DNA of 9,953 bases from Bordetella parapertussis (GTDB lineage Bacteria; Pseudomonadota; Gammaproteobacteria; Burkholderiales; CAIKXV01). The notes below the pieces were generated by a model. It saw only the letters and a list, made by a program, of their open reading frames with translations, did no database searches and was not told the origin of the DNA. The translations under genes and the position numbers were made by a program. The DNA lies in contig CAMDXD010000129.1 of the NCBI GenBank assembly GCA_945877995.1, positions 1-9,953 on the forward strand, written 5' to 3'. Position 1 is the first letter of the stretch. Each line of letters opens with the position of its first letter. Shown here one piece after another: positions 1-5,868 of the stretch.

Positions 1-39
1 TCATGGGTGCAGGGTCCTGTCAGTCACTGGTCGACGCGG

Positions 40-1197
40 TCAATCGAACCGGTAGGCAGCCAGCTTGTCGGCGTCGAGTTCGACGCCGAGGCCGGGGCCG
101 CCGGGCAGCGGGATCGACCCGCCGGTCAGGTCGAGCTTGCGGGTGACGATGTCGTCGGCGGTCTTCAGCGGGCCGACGCATTCCAGGCCATCGATCACCG
201 CAGCGCTGGTGGCCGCCAGCATGATCTCGGCCACCGTATTCACGCCCAGGCCGAAGCCATGGCCGATCACCACGCGCAGCCCGGCCGCAGCCGCGGTCTC
301 GAGCATCCTGCGCGCGCGCAGGAAGCCGCCCTGCTTCATCACCTTGAGCTTCACCAGGTCGACGGCATCGGCACGGATGATCGCCAGCAGGCTGGCATGG
401 TCGAGCACCGACTCGTCGGCCATCACCGGCACCCCGCCACCTTCGCGCCGCACGCGGGCCATGCCGGCCAGGTCATCGGCCGGTGCCGGCTGCTCGAACA
501 GTTGCAGGTTGGCGCCGGCGACCATGTGCGCGAGGCGGATCGATTCATCAGCCGAATAGCCGGCATTGGCATCGATGCGCAGCTGCATGCCGTCACCGAC
601 GGCCGCGCGCACCGCAAGCACGCGGTCGCGATCGGCTTCGATGCCACCACCGACCTTGATCTTCGCCGAGCGGAAGCCGCGGTCGTACCAGCGCTTAGCC
701 TCGGCGGCCGCCTCGTCCGGCGACAGGATGCCGATCCACGCATTGAACGACACCCGGTCGCGCACCGCGCCGCCGAGCCACGTGTACACCGGCAGGCCGC
801 AGGCGCGCGCGACCAGGTCGGTGCACGCCATCTCGATCGCTGCCTTGGCATCGAGGAAGGCTGGCTGGACGGCATCCATCCGGTCGAGCAGTACATGAAC
901 GTTGGACGCATCCGTGCCGATCGCCGCCGGCGCCAGCACGTTGCGGATCACCGCCAGCGAATCCTCGACCGTCTCTTCCGAATAGCCCGGCGACGGATCG
1001 ATGTTGCCCAGGCCGATCGCGCCCGTGGCCGAGGTCATCCGGACGATCACGCTCTTCTGGACCTTCTTCGTGGTGTAGGCGTTCTTGAAACCCTCGCCCA
1101 CCAGCGGCACCGCGACCCCGAAGGCCTCGATGCGTTCGATGCGGAAATCGCGGGCGTTGCCTGCGGCGCTGGCAGCCTTCGAAGCGTCGGTGTACAT
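40..1197 (-). CDS. Mandelate racemase/muconate lactonizing enzyme family protein (enolase superfamily)
   Basis: A 385-residue, probably cytoplasmic enzyme of the enolase superfamily. These enzymes abstract a proton alpha to a carboxylate and stabilise the enolate on Mg2+; the substrate cannot be read from sequence. An N-terminal capping domain (about 1-130) precedes a TIM barrel (about 140-360). Visible motifs are K179-I-K181 on the second barrel strand, metal ligands D209 (RIDANAGY), E235 (FEQPAP) and D261 (ADES), and a lysine pair in VKLKVMKQGG, where K285 aligns with the catalytic lysine of the MLE/dipeptide-epimerase subgroup. H313 in GHGFG lies near where mandelate racemase has its catalytic histidine. 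The ATG at 1197 is preferred over an in-frame ATG at 1230 because AGGAGG lies 8 nt before it. The gene is divergent from a LysR regulator at 1611, the usual layout for a regulated catabolic gene. Epimerase, dehydratase and cycloisomerase are all possible. Confidence 0.9.
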   Translation of the reverse strand: MYTDASKAASAAGNARDFRIERIEAFGVAVPLVGEGFKNAYTTKKVQKSVIVRMTSATGAIGLGNIDPSPGYSEETVEDSLAVIRNVLAPAAIGTDASNVHVLLDRMDAVQPAFLDAKAAIEMACTDLVARACGLPVYTWLGGAVRDRVSFNAWIGILSPDEAAAEAKRWYDRGFRSAKIKVGGGIEADRDRVLAVRAAVGDGMQLRIDANAGYSADESIRLAHMVAGANLQLFEQPAPADDLAGMARVRREGGGVPVMADESVLDHASLLAIIRADAVDLVKLKVMKQGGFLRARRMLETAAAAGLRVVIGHGFGLGVNTVAEIMLAATSAAVIDGLECVGPLKTADDIVTRKLDLTGGSIPLPGGPGLGVELDADKLAAYRFD

Positions 1198-1205
1198 CGG
1201 ATCGT

Positions 1206-1211
1206 CCTCCT
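1206..1211 (-). promoter_or_regulatory. Shine-Dalgarno site AGGAGG for the MR/MLE-family gene
   Basis: On the minus strand a perfect AGGAGG lies 8 nt before the ATG at 1197-1195. It decides the start against an in-frame upstream ATG at 1230, which would place this site inside the coding sequence. Confidence 0.8.
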
Positions 1212-1285
1212 GGTTCACGAGCCGGGGCACCGCGGTCGGATGCCGGGTTCGCCCTGCGGTGATGCGCTGCGCTGCGCTCGTGGCT

Positions 1286-1397
1286 GCTGCGTATTACGAA
1301 TTACGAATTACGAATTACGAATTACGAATTACGAATTACGAATTACGAATTACGAATTACGTGTTGCGTGTTGCGTGTTGCGTGTTGCGCGTTGCCT
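1286..1397. repeat. In-phase 7-bp tandem repeat array (16 units, two sequence types)
   Basis: The array has a strict 7-bp period. A single GCTGCGT unit (1286-1292) is followed by nine perfect ATTACGA copies (1293-1355), one ATTACGT (1356-1362), three GTTGCGT (1363-1383), GTTGCGC (1384-1390) and a decayed GTTGCCT (1391-1397). The two types share RTTRCGW and stay in the same phase, differing by A/G at positions 1 and 4 and A/T at position 7. The plus-strand frames through the ATTACGA block are free of stops, so spurious heptapeptide-repeat ORFs appear here. The array lies 89 bp upstream of the MR/MLE start codon and 213 bp upstream of the LysR start, inside their divergent control region. Variable tandem repeat is the plain reading; any regulatory role is unproven. 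Confidence 0.95.
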
Positions 1398-1610
1398 GAC
1401 TCGCGTCGCTTGCTGCGCGGGCGGGCAACTCAGGCCACCGCTATCAGGGCGGCAGTCATGGAACGATCTTCAGCCATGGGTCTGGTCTGGGAGGCACGAG
1501 GCTAGCCGAAGCGATAGATAAGGTAAACAATCACTTTTTCCGATCTTTTTATCCGTTGGTCTTATCCTTTTTTCGGTCCTTGTTTTCCAGTCCACATTTT
1601 CCGATCCAGC
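1398..1610. other. Rest of the divergent intergenic region, becoming AT-rich toward the LysR gene
   Basis: After the heptamer array, about 110 bases are of ordinary high-GC composition with no gene I can support. From about 1511 to 1610 the sequence turns markedly AT-rich, with many T tracts on the plus strand. This is where promoters for the LysR gene, and perhaps operator sites shared with the divergent gene, would be expected. I can see no convincing -35/-10 pair. A loose inverted repeat GATAAG (1517-1522) / CTTATC (1561-1566) is present, but its arms are too short to call. Confidence 0.5.
1569..1610 (+). repeat. Three degenerate 14-bp direct repeats, consensus TTTTYCRRTCC
   Basis: Units begin at 1569 (TTTTTCGGTCC), 1583 (TTTTCCAGTCC) and 1597 (TTTTCCGATCC), each followed by 3 diverged bases, giving exactly 14 bp spacing up to the base before the LysR ATG at 1611. 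A further TTTTCCGATC lies at 1536-1545. The repeat occupies the place where a ribosome-binding site would be expected, and none is visible. It could be a protein-binding array, a phased T-tract bend, or remnant tandem duplication. Confidence 0.6.
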
Positions 1611-2657
1611 ATGCCTGCCCGCCCTCCCTTCCCGGTCCCCGGTCTCGTCCCGACTGCCATGCCTGCTGCGTATCCGCCCTCCGCAGCCACCAGCCAGCTC
1701 TCCCTGCGGCAACTCCGGCTAGTCGAGACGATCGCACGGCTGGGGTCGGTGCATCGCGCGGCCCGCGCGCTTGGCATCAGCCAGCCCGCCGCGTCGATGC
1801 TGCTGCGCGCGGCCGAAACCGCGATCGGCCATCCGCTGTTCTCGCGCGACCGGCGCGGCGCGGTGCCGACCGTGTTCGGCCGGATGTTCATCGAGCGGCT
1901 TTCGATCGCAATGGCCGAGATCGATGCCATCGACGGCAGTGCCCGCGAGGGCGGACAGCCACTGCTGCGCCTGGGCACCATCCCGCGGGCGATGCAGGCC
2001 CTGCTGCCCAGGGTGCTGGCGCGGGTGCTCTGCGATGATCCGGCCCTGCGAATCAGCGTGCAGGAGGCCCCGGCCGCGCAGTTGCTCGCATCGGTCGCCG
2101 GCGGCCTGCTCGACGCGGCGATCGGGCGCGAAGTCCAGCAGCCTGGTGGCCCCGAGGCTTCGCGCATCGACGACCTGGTGTTCGAGCGCCTGTTCGATGA
2201 ACGTACGGTGATCGTCGAACGGGCGGCAGCCAGCGGCCGGCGCCGTGCCGGTGCGGATGGTGCGCGCCCGCCGGTACCGCTGGCCAGCCTGCAGGCACGC
2301 GACTGGGCGCTGCCGGCACGCGGCAGCTTCGCGCGCGAACTGATCGACAGCGCGTTCACCACGGCCGGATTGCTGCCGCCGCTGCCCAGGGTCGAGTCGG
2401 CGGTCTATGCCTCGAACATCGAACTTGCCGCTGAAGGCTCGCTGCTCACGCTTGCACCGGCGACCGCAGCCGAGGCGATGCGCCGCGCCGGGCGCATCCG
2501 CATCGTCGAGGTGGAGCCACCGCTGCCGGCGAGCCCGGTGTTCCTGATCTACCGGGCGCGCAGCCGGCCGCTGGCAGCGCTTGCCGCGCTGCGAGCGGCG
2601 CTGCTCGATGCGGCGCCGGAGCGCACCGCCGGCCAGGCCGGCCTCGCGAAGGCCTAG
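1611..2657 (+). CDS. LysR-type transcriptional regulator
   Basis: A 348-residue protein with the LysR layout. The N-terminal winged helix-turn-helix starts at LSLRQLRLVET (30-40) and has the recognition region SVHRAARALGISQPAAS at about 46-62; the HPLFSRDRRG wing is at 74-83. An effector-binding domain (about 117-335) follows, beginning LLRLGTIPRAM. The family usually has the helix-turn-helix within the first few residues and about 300 residues in all, so the 29-residue Pro-rich lead suggests a later start. The ATG at 1659 would give 332 residues; neither ATG has a clear Shine-Dalgarno site. The gene is divergent from the MR/MLE enzyme across 413 bp, so by the habit of the family it probably regulates that gene in response to a pathway compound and also controls itself. 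Its TAG stop overlaps the stop of the convergent GGT-family gene. Confidence 0.9.
   Translation: MPARPPFPVPGLVPTAMPAAYPPSAATSQLSLRQLRLVETIARLGSVHRAARALGISQPAASMLLRAAETAIGHPLFSRDRRGAVPTVFGRMFIERLSIAMAEIDAIDGSAREGGQPLLRLGTIPRAMQALLPRVLARVLCDDPALRISVQEAPAAQLLASVAGGLLDAAIGREVQQPGGPEASRIDDLVFERLFDERTVIVERAAASGRRRAGADGARPPVPLASLQARDWALPARGSFARELIDSAFTTAGLLPPLPRVESAVYASNIELAAEGSLLTLAPATAAEAMRRAGRIRIVEVEPPLPASPVFLIYRARSRPLAALAALRAALLDAAPERTAGQAGLAKA
2654..2657. other. Shared CTAG: overlapping stop codons of convergent genes
   Basis: The palindrome CTAG gives a TAG stop on the plus strand (2655-2657, LysR gene) and on the minus strand (2656-2654, GGT-family gene), inside an 8-bp palindrome GCCTAGGC (2652-2659). 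The two genes therefore overlap tail to tail by 4 bp, leaving no intergenic room for a conventional terminator. Confidence 0.9.
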
Positions 2658-4267
2658 GCTTCTTCTTCGCTCACCGCGCCCGACCATGGCGACAGCACGT
2701 CGGTCGCGCCGAAACAGTTGCCGGTGACTGGATCTTTCAGCACCGCGCTCGGGCAGGCGAAGTTGGTTGGATAGACCACCAGTTCGGTCGCCTTCACCGG
2801 GAACTTCGCCTCCAGCGCCTTGCGCACGCCGGCCGGCAGCCGCGGATCGACCCCGACATGGTCGTTGCCGCTGGCGTCGATGCGCGGCTGGTGGAACGCC
2901 TTCTCGAGATCGAGCCCGTGGTCGATCATCAGCGAGGTGAGCTGCATCACCGCAGGCATGATCTTGCGTCCGCCCGACGCCCCGACCGCGAACCACGGCT
3001 TGCCATTCTTGCGGGCGATCACCGGGCACATGTTGGTCAGCGCCCGTTTGTTCGGGGCCAGCGAATTGGGCAGGCCCGGCCGCGGGTCGAACCAGTTGAT
3101 GCCGTTGTTCATCAGGATGCCGGTACCGGGCAGCACCACCCGGCTGCCGAACACCGACAGCAGGGTCTGCGTCAGCGCGACCATGTTGCCGTCGCGGTCG
3201 ATCACGTTCAGGTGGGTCGTGCACGACGGCGACCGGAGGTCGGCCTGTTCGACGATATCGACCGTCGCCTCGCCCATCGTCGCGAGACGGTCGCTGTAGG
3301 CCTCGCGCAGCGCCTGCGCATAGGCAACGAAGCTGTCGGCCGTCGGCGGACCCTTGACGAATTTCTGGTCGAGCAGTTGCTGCAGCACGCGCGCCATCGA
3401 CGGGCCGGCGGTAAGCCCGGGCGCGAGCGCCAGGCGCGCACCACGGTAGTCGATCTCGAGCGGCTCGAGGAACCGGGCATGGAAGCCGGCGAGGTCGTCG
3501 GCATCGAGGATGCCGCCGAGCCTGCGGGTGTCTTCGGCGATCGAACGGGCCACCTCGCCTTCGTAGAAATCGCGCCGGCCGTTCTTCGCCAGCGTGCGCA
3601 TCGTATCGGCGAGACCGGCCAGCTTCAGGCGTGCGAGTTCCGCGCCGGGCGCGGTGACCGGCGGCAACCCGTCGGGCATCCAGATCGCCTTCGTGGACGC
3701 ATAGCGCTGCAGGTCGCGCGCGGCCGTGGCGATCTTCAGCGTGAGGTACCAGTCGACGGCGATTCCCTGCTCGGCGAGTTCGATCGCCGGCGCCATCATC
3801 GCGCCGAAACTACGGGTGCCGAACTTTTCGAGCGCAAGACCGAGGCCATCGACATGGCCAGGCACCGCGAACGACCAGGGACCGTGCACGTTGCGATCGT
3901 CCTTGACCGCCGGCCAGGTGAACAGGTCGGTAGTGGTGCCTCCGGTGAGCGGGTAGTCGGCGAGGTCGACGCGCCCGGGCGACTTCGGCCCGAAGTCGAC
4001 CACGTACACACGGTCTTCGGCCGCGATGTAGACCATCATGAAGCCGACGCCGCCCAGCCCGCTGTTCCACGGCTCGCAGGCGGCCAACGAGAAGCCGGTT
4101 GCCACCGCGGCATCGACGGCATTACCGCCGTCGGCAAGCACGCGCGCGCCGACCCGGGCGGCGATCCGGTTCTGCGATGCGACGATCCCCCCCCGGGAGC
4201 GCGCCAGCGGTTTCGACACGACCCAGTTCTGGACGAGATGTTCGCTGGCGGTCGGTTTCGAAGACAT
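2654..4267 (-). CDS. Gamma-glutamyltransferase-family protein (Ntn hydrolase)
   Basis: A 537-residue GGT-family proenzyme, expected to self-cleave into a large and a small subunit. The signature GGNAVDAAVA lies at 47-56, SFAVPGHVDGL at 132-142, and DFYEGEVARSI near 233. The small subunit would start at nucleophile T350 in the CTTH motif, followed by VIDRDGNMVALTQTL, FGSRVVLPGTGILMNN (373-388) and the oxyanion-region GASGG (429-433). The usual DFREMAP-type motif, whose Arg binds the glutamyl carboxylate in E. coli GGT, reads DFGPKSP here (91-97). No signal peptide is visible, so the protein is likely cytoplasmic, unlike E. coli GGT. Both points favour a hydrolase on another gamma-glutamyl or amide substrate; oxamate amidohydrolase (HpxW) is a known relative of this kind. 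The ATG at 4267 fits family alignments, although no Shine-Dalgarno site is seen and the frame stays open upstream to 4531. Confidence 0.85.
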   Translation of the reverse strand: MSSKPTASEHLVQNWVVSKPLARSRGGIVASQNRIAARVGARVLADGGNAVDAAVATGFSLAACEPWNSGLGGVGFMMVYIAAEDRVYVVDFGPKSPGRVDLADYPLTGGTTTDLFTWPAVKDDRNVHGPWSFAVPGHVDGLGLALEKFGTRSFGAMMAPAIELAEQGIAVDWYLTLKIATAARDLQRYASTKAIWMPDGLPPVTAPGAELARLKLAGLADTMRTLAKNGRRDFYEGEVARSIAEDTRRLGGILDADDLAGFHARFLEPLEIDYRGARLALAPGLTAGPSMARVLQQLLDQKFVKGPPTADSFVAYAQALREAYSDRLATMGEATVDIVEQADLRSPSCTTHLNVIDRDGNMVALTQTLLSVFGSRVVLPGTGILMNNGINWFDPRPGLPNSLAPNKRALTNMCPVIARKNGKPWFAVGASGGRKIMPAVMQLTSLMIDHGLDLEKAFHQPRIDASGNDHVGVDPRLPAGVRKALEAKFPVKATELVVYPTNFACPSAVLKDPVTGNCFGATDVLSPWSGAVSEEEA

Positions 4268-4381
4268 CGTGGCGGTCGCAATACAGTGGATTCGGAAGCC
4301 AACGATGATAACCGAGCACGACAGGCGCCGACGTGGCGTCCGGCGCGCGCCGGGCGCCACCGATTCGGTATCCTGCGGCGT
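4268..4381. promoter_or_regulatory. Divergent spacer between the GGT-family and racemase-family genes
   Basis: This 114-bp spacer must hold the promoters of both divergent genes. Its main structure is the near-palindrome at 4333-4360. On the plus strand TATCCT at 4369-4374 matches a -10 box at four of six positions and sits 7 nt before the ATG at 4382, so transcription could begin at the start codon itself, consistent with the missing ribosome-binding site. No good -35 is visible at the expected place. On the minus side I see no convincing promoter. Confidence 0.4.
4333..4360. promoter_or_regulatory. 28-bp near-palindrome, candidate operator or hairpin
   Basis: Arms GTGGCGTCCGGCG (4333-4345) and CGCCGGGCGCCAC (4348-4360) flank a central CG and are complementary at 12 of 13 positions; the exception is T/G, which would be a wobble pair in RNA. 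The palindrome ends 21 bp before the racemase-family ATG at 4382 and lies 65 bp upstream of the GGT-family ATG. No T tract follows on either strand, so it is not a standard intrinsic terminator. A dimeric repressor or activator site is the simplest reading. Confidence 0.5.
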
Positions 4382-5212
4382 ATGGAGACTCCTCGAGGCA
4401 CGATCGATCACGACCCGCGCCGGCCTGTGCGGCGCATGCTTGGCGTGCTCGGCGGCATGGGTCCGCTCGCCGGCGCCGACTTCGTCGCGAAACTGATCCG
4501 GGCGACGCCAGCGGCCAGCGATGCCGACCATATCCCCGTGCTCCTGTGGTCGGTGCCGCAGATACCCGACCGCCTGGCGGCGATCGAAGGACGCGGGCCG
4601 TCACCGGTGCCGATGCTGGTCGAGGCACTGCGCAGCCTTGCCGGCTGCGGCGTCGACCGGGTCGCCATCGCCTGCAACACGGCGCACTTCTGGTACGACG
4701 ACCTGGTCGCTGGCGGCGGCCTTCCGATCCTGCACATCGCAGACGCTGCGGCGCAGGCGCTTTCGCTGCCGCCGGGTGCGTCGGCGTCGATCACCGGCGG
4801 CGGTGCCCGGCGGATCGCGCTGCTCGCAACCCGCGGCACCCATGCCGCCGGCTTCTATCCGCACAGGCTGGCCACGTTCGGCCATCGTGTGCTGCCGCAC
4901 GACGAGGCCATCCAGCGCCGCTACGTGGATCCATCGATCGAAGCGGTGAAAGCATGCCGCCTGGATGTCGCCGGGGAACTGCTCGCCAACGCGCTCGACA
5001 CGCTCGCTTCGTCGTCTGCACGCGCAGCCCGCGAAGGGCGCGATGGTGAGATCATCGACGCGGTGTTGCTGGGCTGTACCGAACTGCCACTCGCGCATGC
5101 AGCGATGCAGCGGCCCGGGCTGCTGCCGGTAGTCGATGCGACGCAGGCTCTGGCGCAGGCCTGCGTACGCTCCTGGTTCGGCACTGGCGCAGCGCCCGCG
5201 GCCGCAGGCTGA
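4382..5212 (+). CDS. Aspartate/glutamate/hydantoin racemase-family protein
   Basis: A 276-residue protein of the cofactor-independent Asp/Glu racemase superfamily, which inverts the alpha carbon of amino acids or related compounds with two cysteines acting as acid and base. The glycine-rich start LGVLGGMGPLAGADF is at 20-34, the first catalytic motif AIACNTAHFWYDDL at 95-108 (C98) and the second LLGCTELPL at 229-237 (C232), so both key cysteines are present. The spacing and length match aspartate racemase-like members. The start is uncertain: ATG 4382 adds 18 residues before the conserved core, while ATG 4436 would start MLGVLGGMG and give 258 residues, closer to the family norm. Neither has a Shine-Dalgarno site. 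msrA follows after 37 bp on the same strand, so the two may be cotranscribed. Substrate (Asp, Glu or another amino acid) is not determinable here. Confidence 0.85.
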   Translation: METPRGTIDHDPRRPVRRMLGVLGGMGPLAGADFVAKLIRATPAASDADHIPVLLWSVPQIPDRLAAIEGRGPSPVPMLVEALRSLAGCGVDRVAIACNTAHFWYDDLVAGGGLPILHIADAAAQALSLPPGASASITGGGARRIALLATRGTHAAGFYPHRLATFGHRVLPHDEAIQRRYVDPSIEAVKACRLDVAGELLANALDTLASSSARAAREGRDGEIIDAVLLGCTELPLAHAAMQRPGLLPVVDATQALAQACVRSWFGTGAAPAAAG

Positions 5213-5249
5213 CCCTTCCAATGCTTCTTCCAGATCGAGCGAGATTCCC

Positions 5250-5798
5250 ATGACCAGCCCCGAACTGCAGGTGACGACCCTCGGAGGCGGCTGCTTCTGG
5301 TGCCTGGAGGCCGTCTTCGACGACCTCGCAGGCGTGGAATCGGTCGAGTCCGGTTACATGGGCGGCCATGTCGATCAGCCCACCTACGCCCAGATCTGCG
5401 GCGCGAAGACCGGTCATGCGGAAGTGATCCGGATCACCTTCGATCCGGCCAGGGTGACCTTCCGCGACATCCTGGCAGTGTTCTTCACCATCCACGACCC
5501 GACGACGAAAGACCGGCAGGGCAACGACGTGGGCCCGCAATACCGCTCGGCGATCTTCTGCCACGGCGACGACCAGCAGCGCGAAGCCGAAGCCTTCATC
5601 GCCGAACTCGCGGCAAAGCAGGCGTTCACGGCGCCGATCGTCACCGAGGTCACGCCGGCCGCGCGGTTCTGGATCGCCGAGGACTACCACCAGGAGTACT
5701 TCGTGCAGCATGGGCACGAACCCTATTGCCAGTACGTGGTGGCGCCCAAGGTCGCCAAGTTCCGCAAGGTGTTCGCCGACCGGCGCAAGACGGCCTGA
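5250..5798 (+). CDS. msrA: Peptide methionine (S)-S-oxide reductase MsrA
   Basis: A 182-residue MsrA, which reduces methionine-S-sulfoxide in proteins and free methionine after oxidative damage. The hallmark GCFWC lies at 14-18, with nucleophile C15. ESGYMGGH is at 33-40, GHAEVI at 55-60 and the long signature HDPTTKDRQGNDVGPQYRSAIF at 82-103. YHQEYF (146-151) and C160 near the end are typical of the family; C18 or C160 are candidates for resolving cysteines. There is no MsrB domain and no signal peptide, so this is the single-domain cytoplasmic form. The ATG at 5250 is set by the conserved N-terminus; only a weak purine stretch (GAGCGAGA) precedes it. It lies 37 bp after the racemase-family gene and may share its transcript. 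Its TGA stop sits inside an 8-bp periodic repeat. Confidence 0.97.
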   Translation: MTSPELQVTTLGGGCFWCLEAVFDDLAGVESVESGYMGGHVDQPTYAQICGAKTGHAEVIRITFDPARVTFRDILAVFFTIHDPTTKDRQGNDVGPQYRSAIFCHGDDQQREAEAFIAELAAKQAFTAPIVTEVTPAARFWIAEDYHQEYFVQHGHEPYCQYVVAPKVAKFRKVFADRRKTA

Positions 5799-5837
5799 CG
5801 GCCTGACGAGCTGACCCGCTGACCCGGCGACCGCGGT
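5790..5837 (+). repeat. 8-bp periodic repeat spanning the msrA stop codon
   Basis: Six consecutive octamers can be read in phase: ACGGCCTG (5790), ACGGCCTG (5798), ACGAGCTG (5806), ACCCGCTG (5814), ACCCGGCG (5822) and ACCGCGGT (5830), decaying to the right. Because the period is 8, the repeated TGA falls at 5796 (the msrA stop), 5804 and 5812, which lie in three different frames, with a fourth at 5820. Every plus-strand frame is thus closed within 20 bp. Confidence 0.75.
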
Positions 5838-5842
5838 GCCGG
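5824..5842. terminator. Possible hairpin between convergent units
   Basis: Arms CCGGC (5824-5828) and GCCGG (5838-5842) can pair, and the enclosed ACCGCGGT is itself self-complementary, with one bulged G. It lies between the ends of msrA (+) and the oxidoreductase beta gene (-), where a bidirectional terminator would be expected. There is no T tract on either side, so the call is weak. The remaining bases to 5868 show nothing else. Confidence 0.25.
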
Positions 5843-5868
5843 TAGTCCCGGCCCCGCGAAGCCCGGAG

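Noticed and set aside
1..4. Possible ATG of a further minus-strand gene at the left edge (ATGA on the minus strand, with an AGGA some 10 nt upstream)
   Set aside because: Only one base follows the start codon inside the window, so no coding evidence can be seen.
1228..1261. Inverted repeat CACCGC / GCGGTG upstream of the MR/MLE gene
   Set aside because: Six-base GC-rich arms with a 22-base loop are expected by chance at this composition.
1286..1397. CRISPR-like array
   Set aside because: Units are 7 bp with no spacers; this is a simple tandem repeat.
7..1521. Long plus-strand open frame across the MR/MLE gene and heptamer array, with a repeated ITNYELR peptide
   Set aside because: It is the antisense shadow of a well-supported gene. 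The heptapeptide repeat is only the translation of a 7-bp DNA repeat, which stays in register every 21 bp.
1470..1737. Short minus-strand frames between the array and the LysR start
   Set aside because: No ribosome-binding site or motif, and they overlap the LysR N-terminus.
1719..3224. Minus-strand open frame spanning the LysR gene and the GGT-family 3' end
   Set aside because: Out of frame with the GGT-family protein and antisense to the regulator; no motif of its own.
2858..4381. Plus-strand open frame running through the GGT-family gene into the racemase frame
   Set aside because: It shows no family motifs upstream of the racemase core and is antisense to a gene with clear catalytic motifs; GC-rich codon use keeps the opposite frame open.
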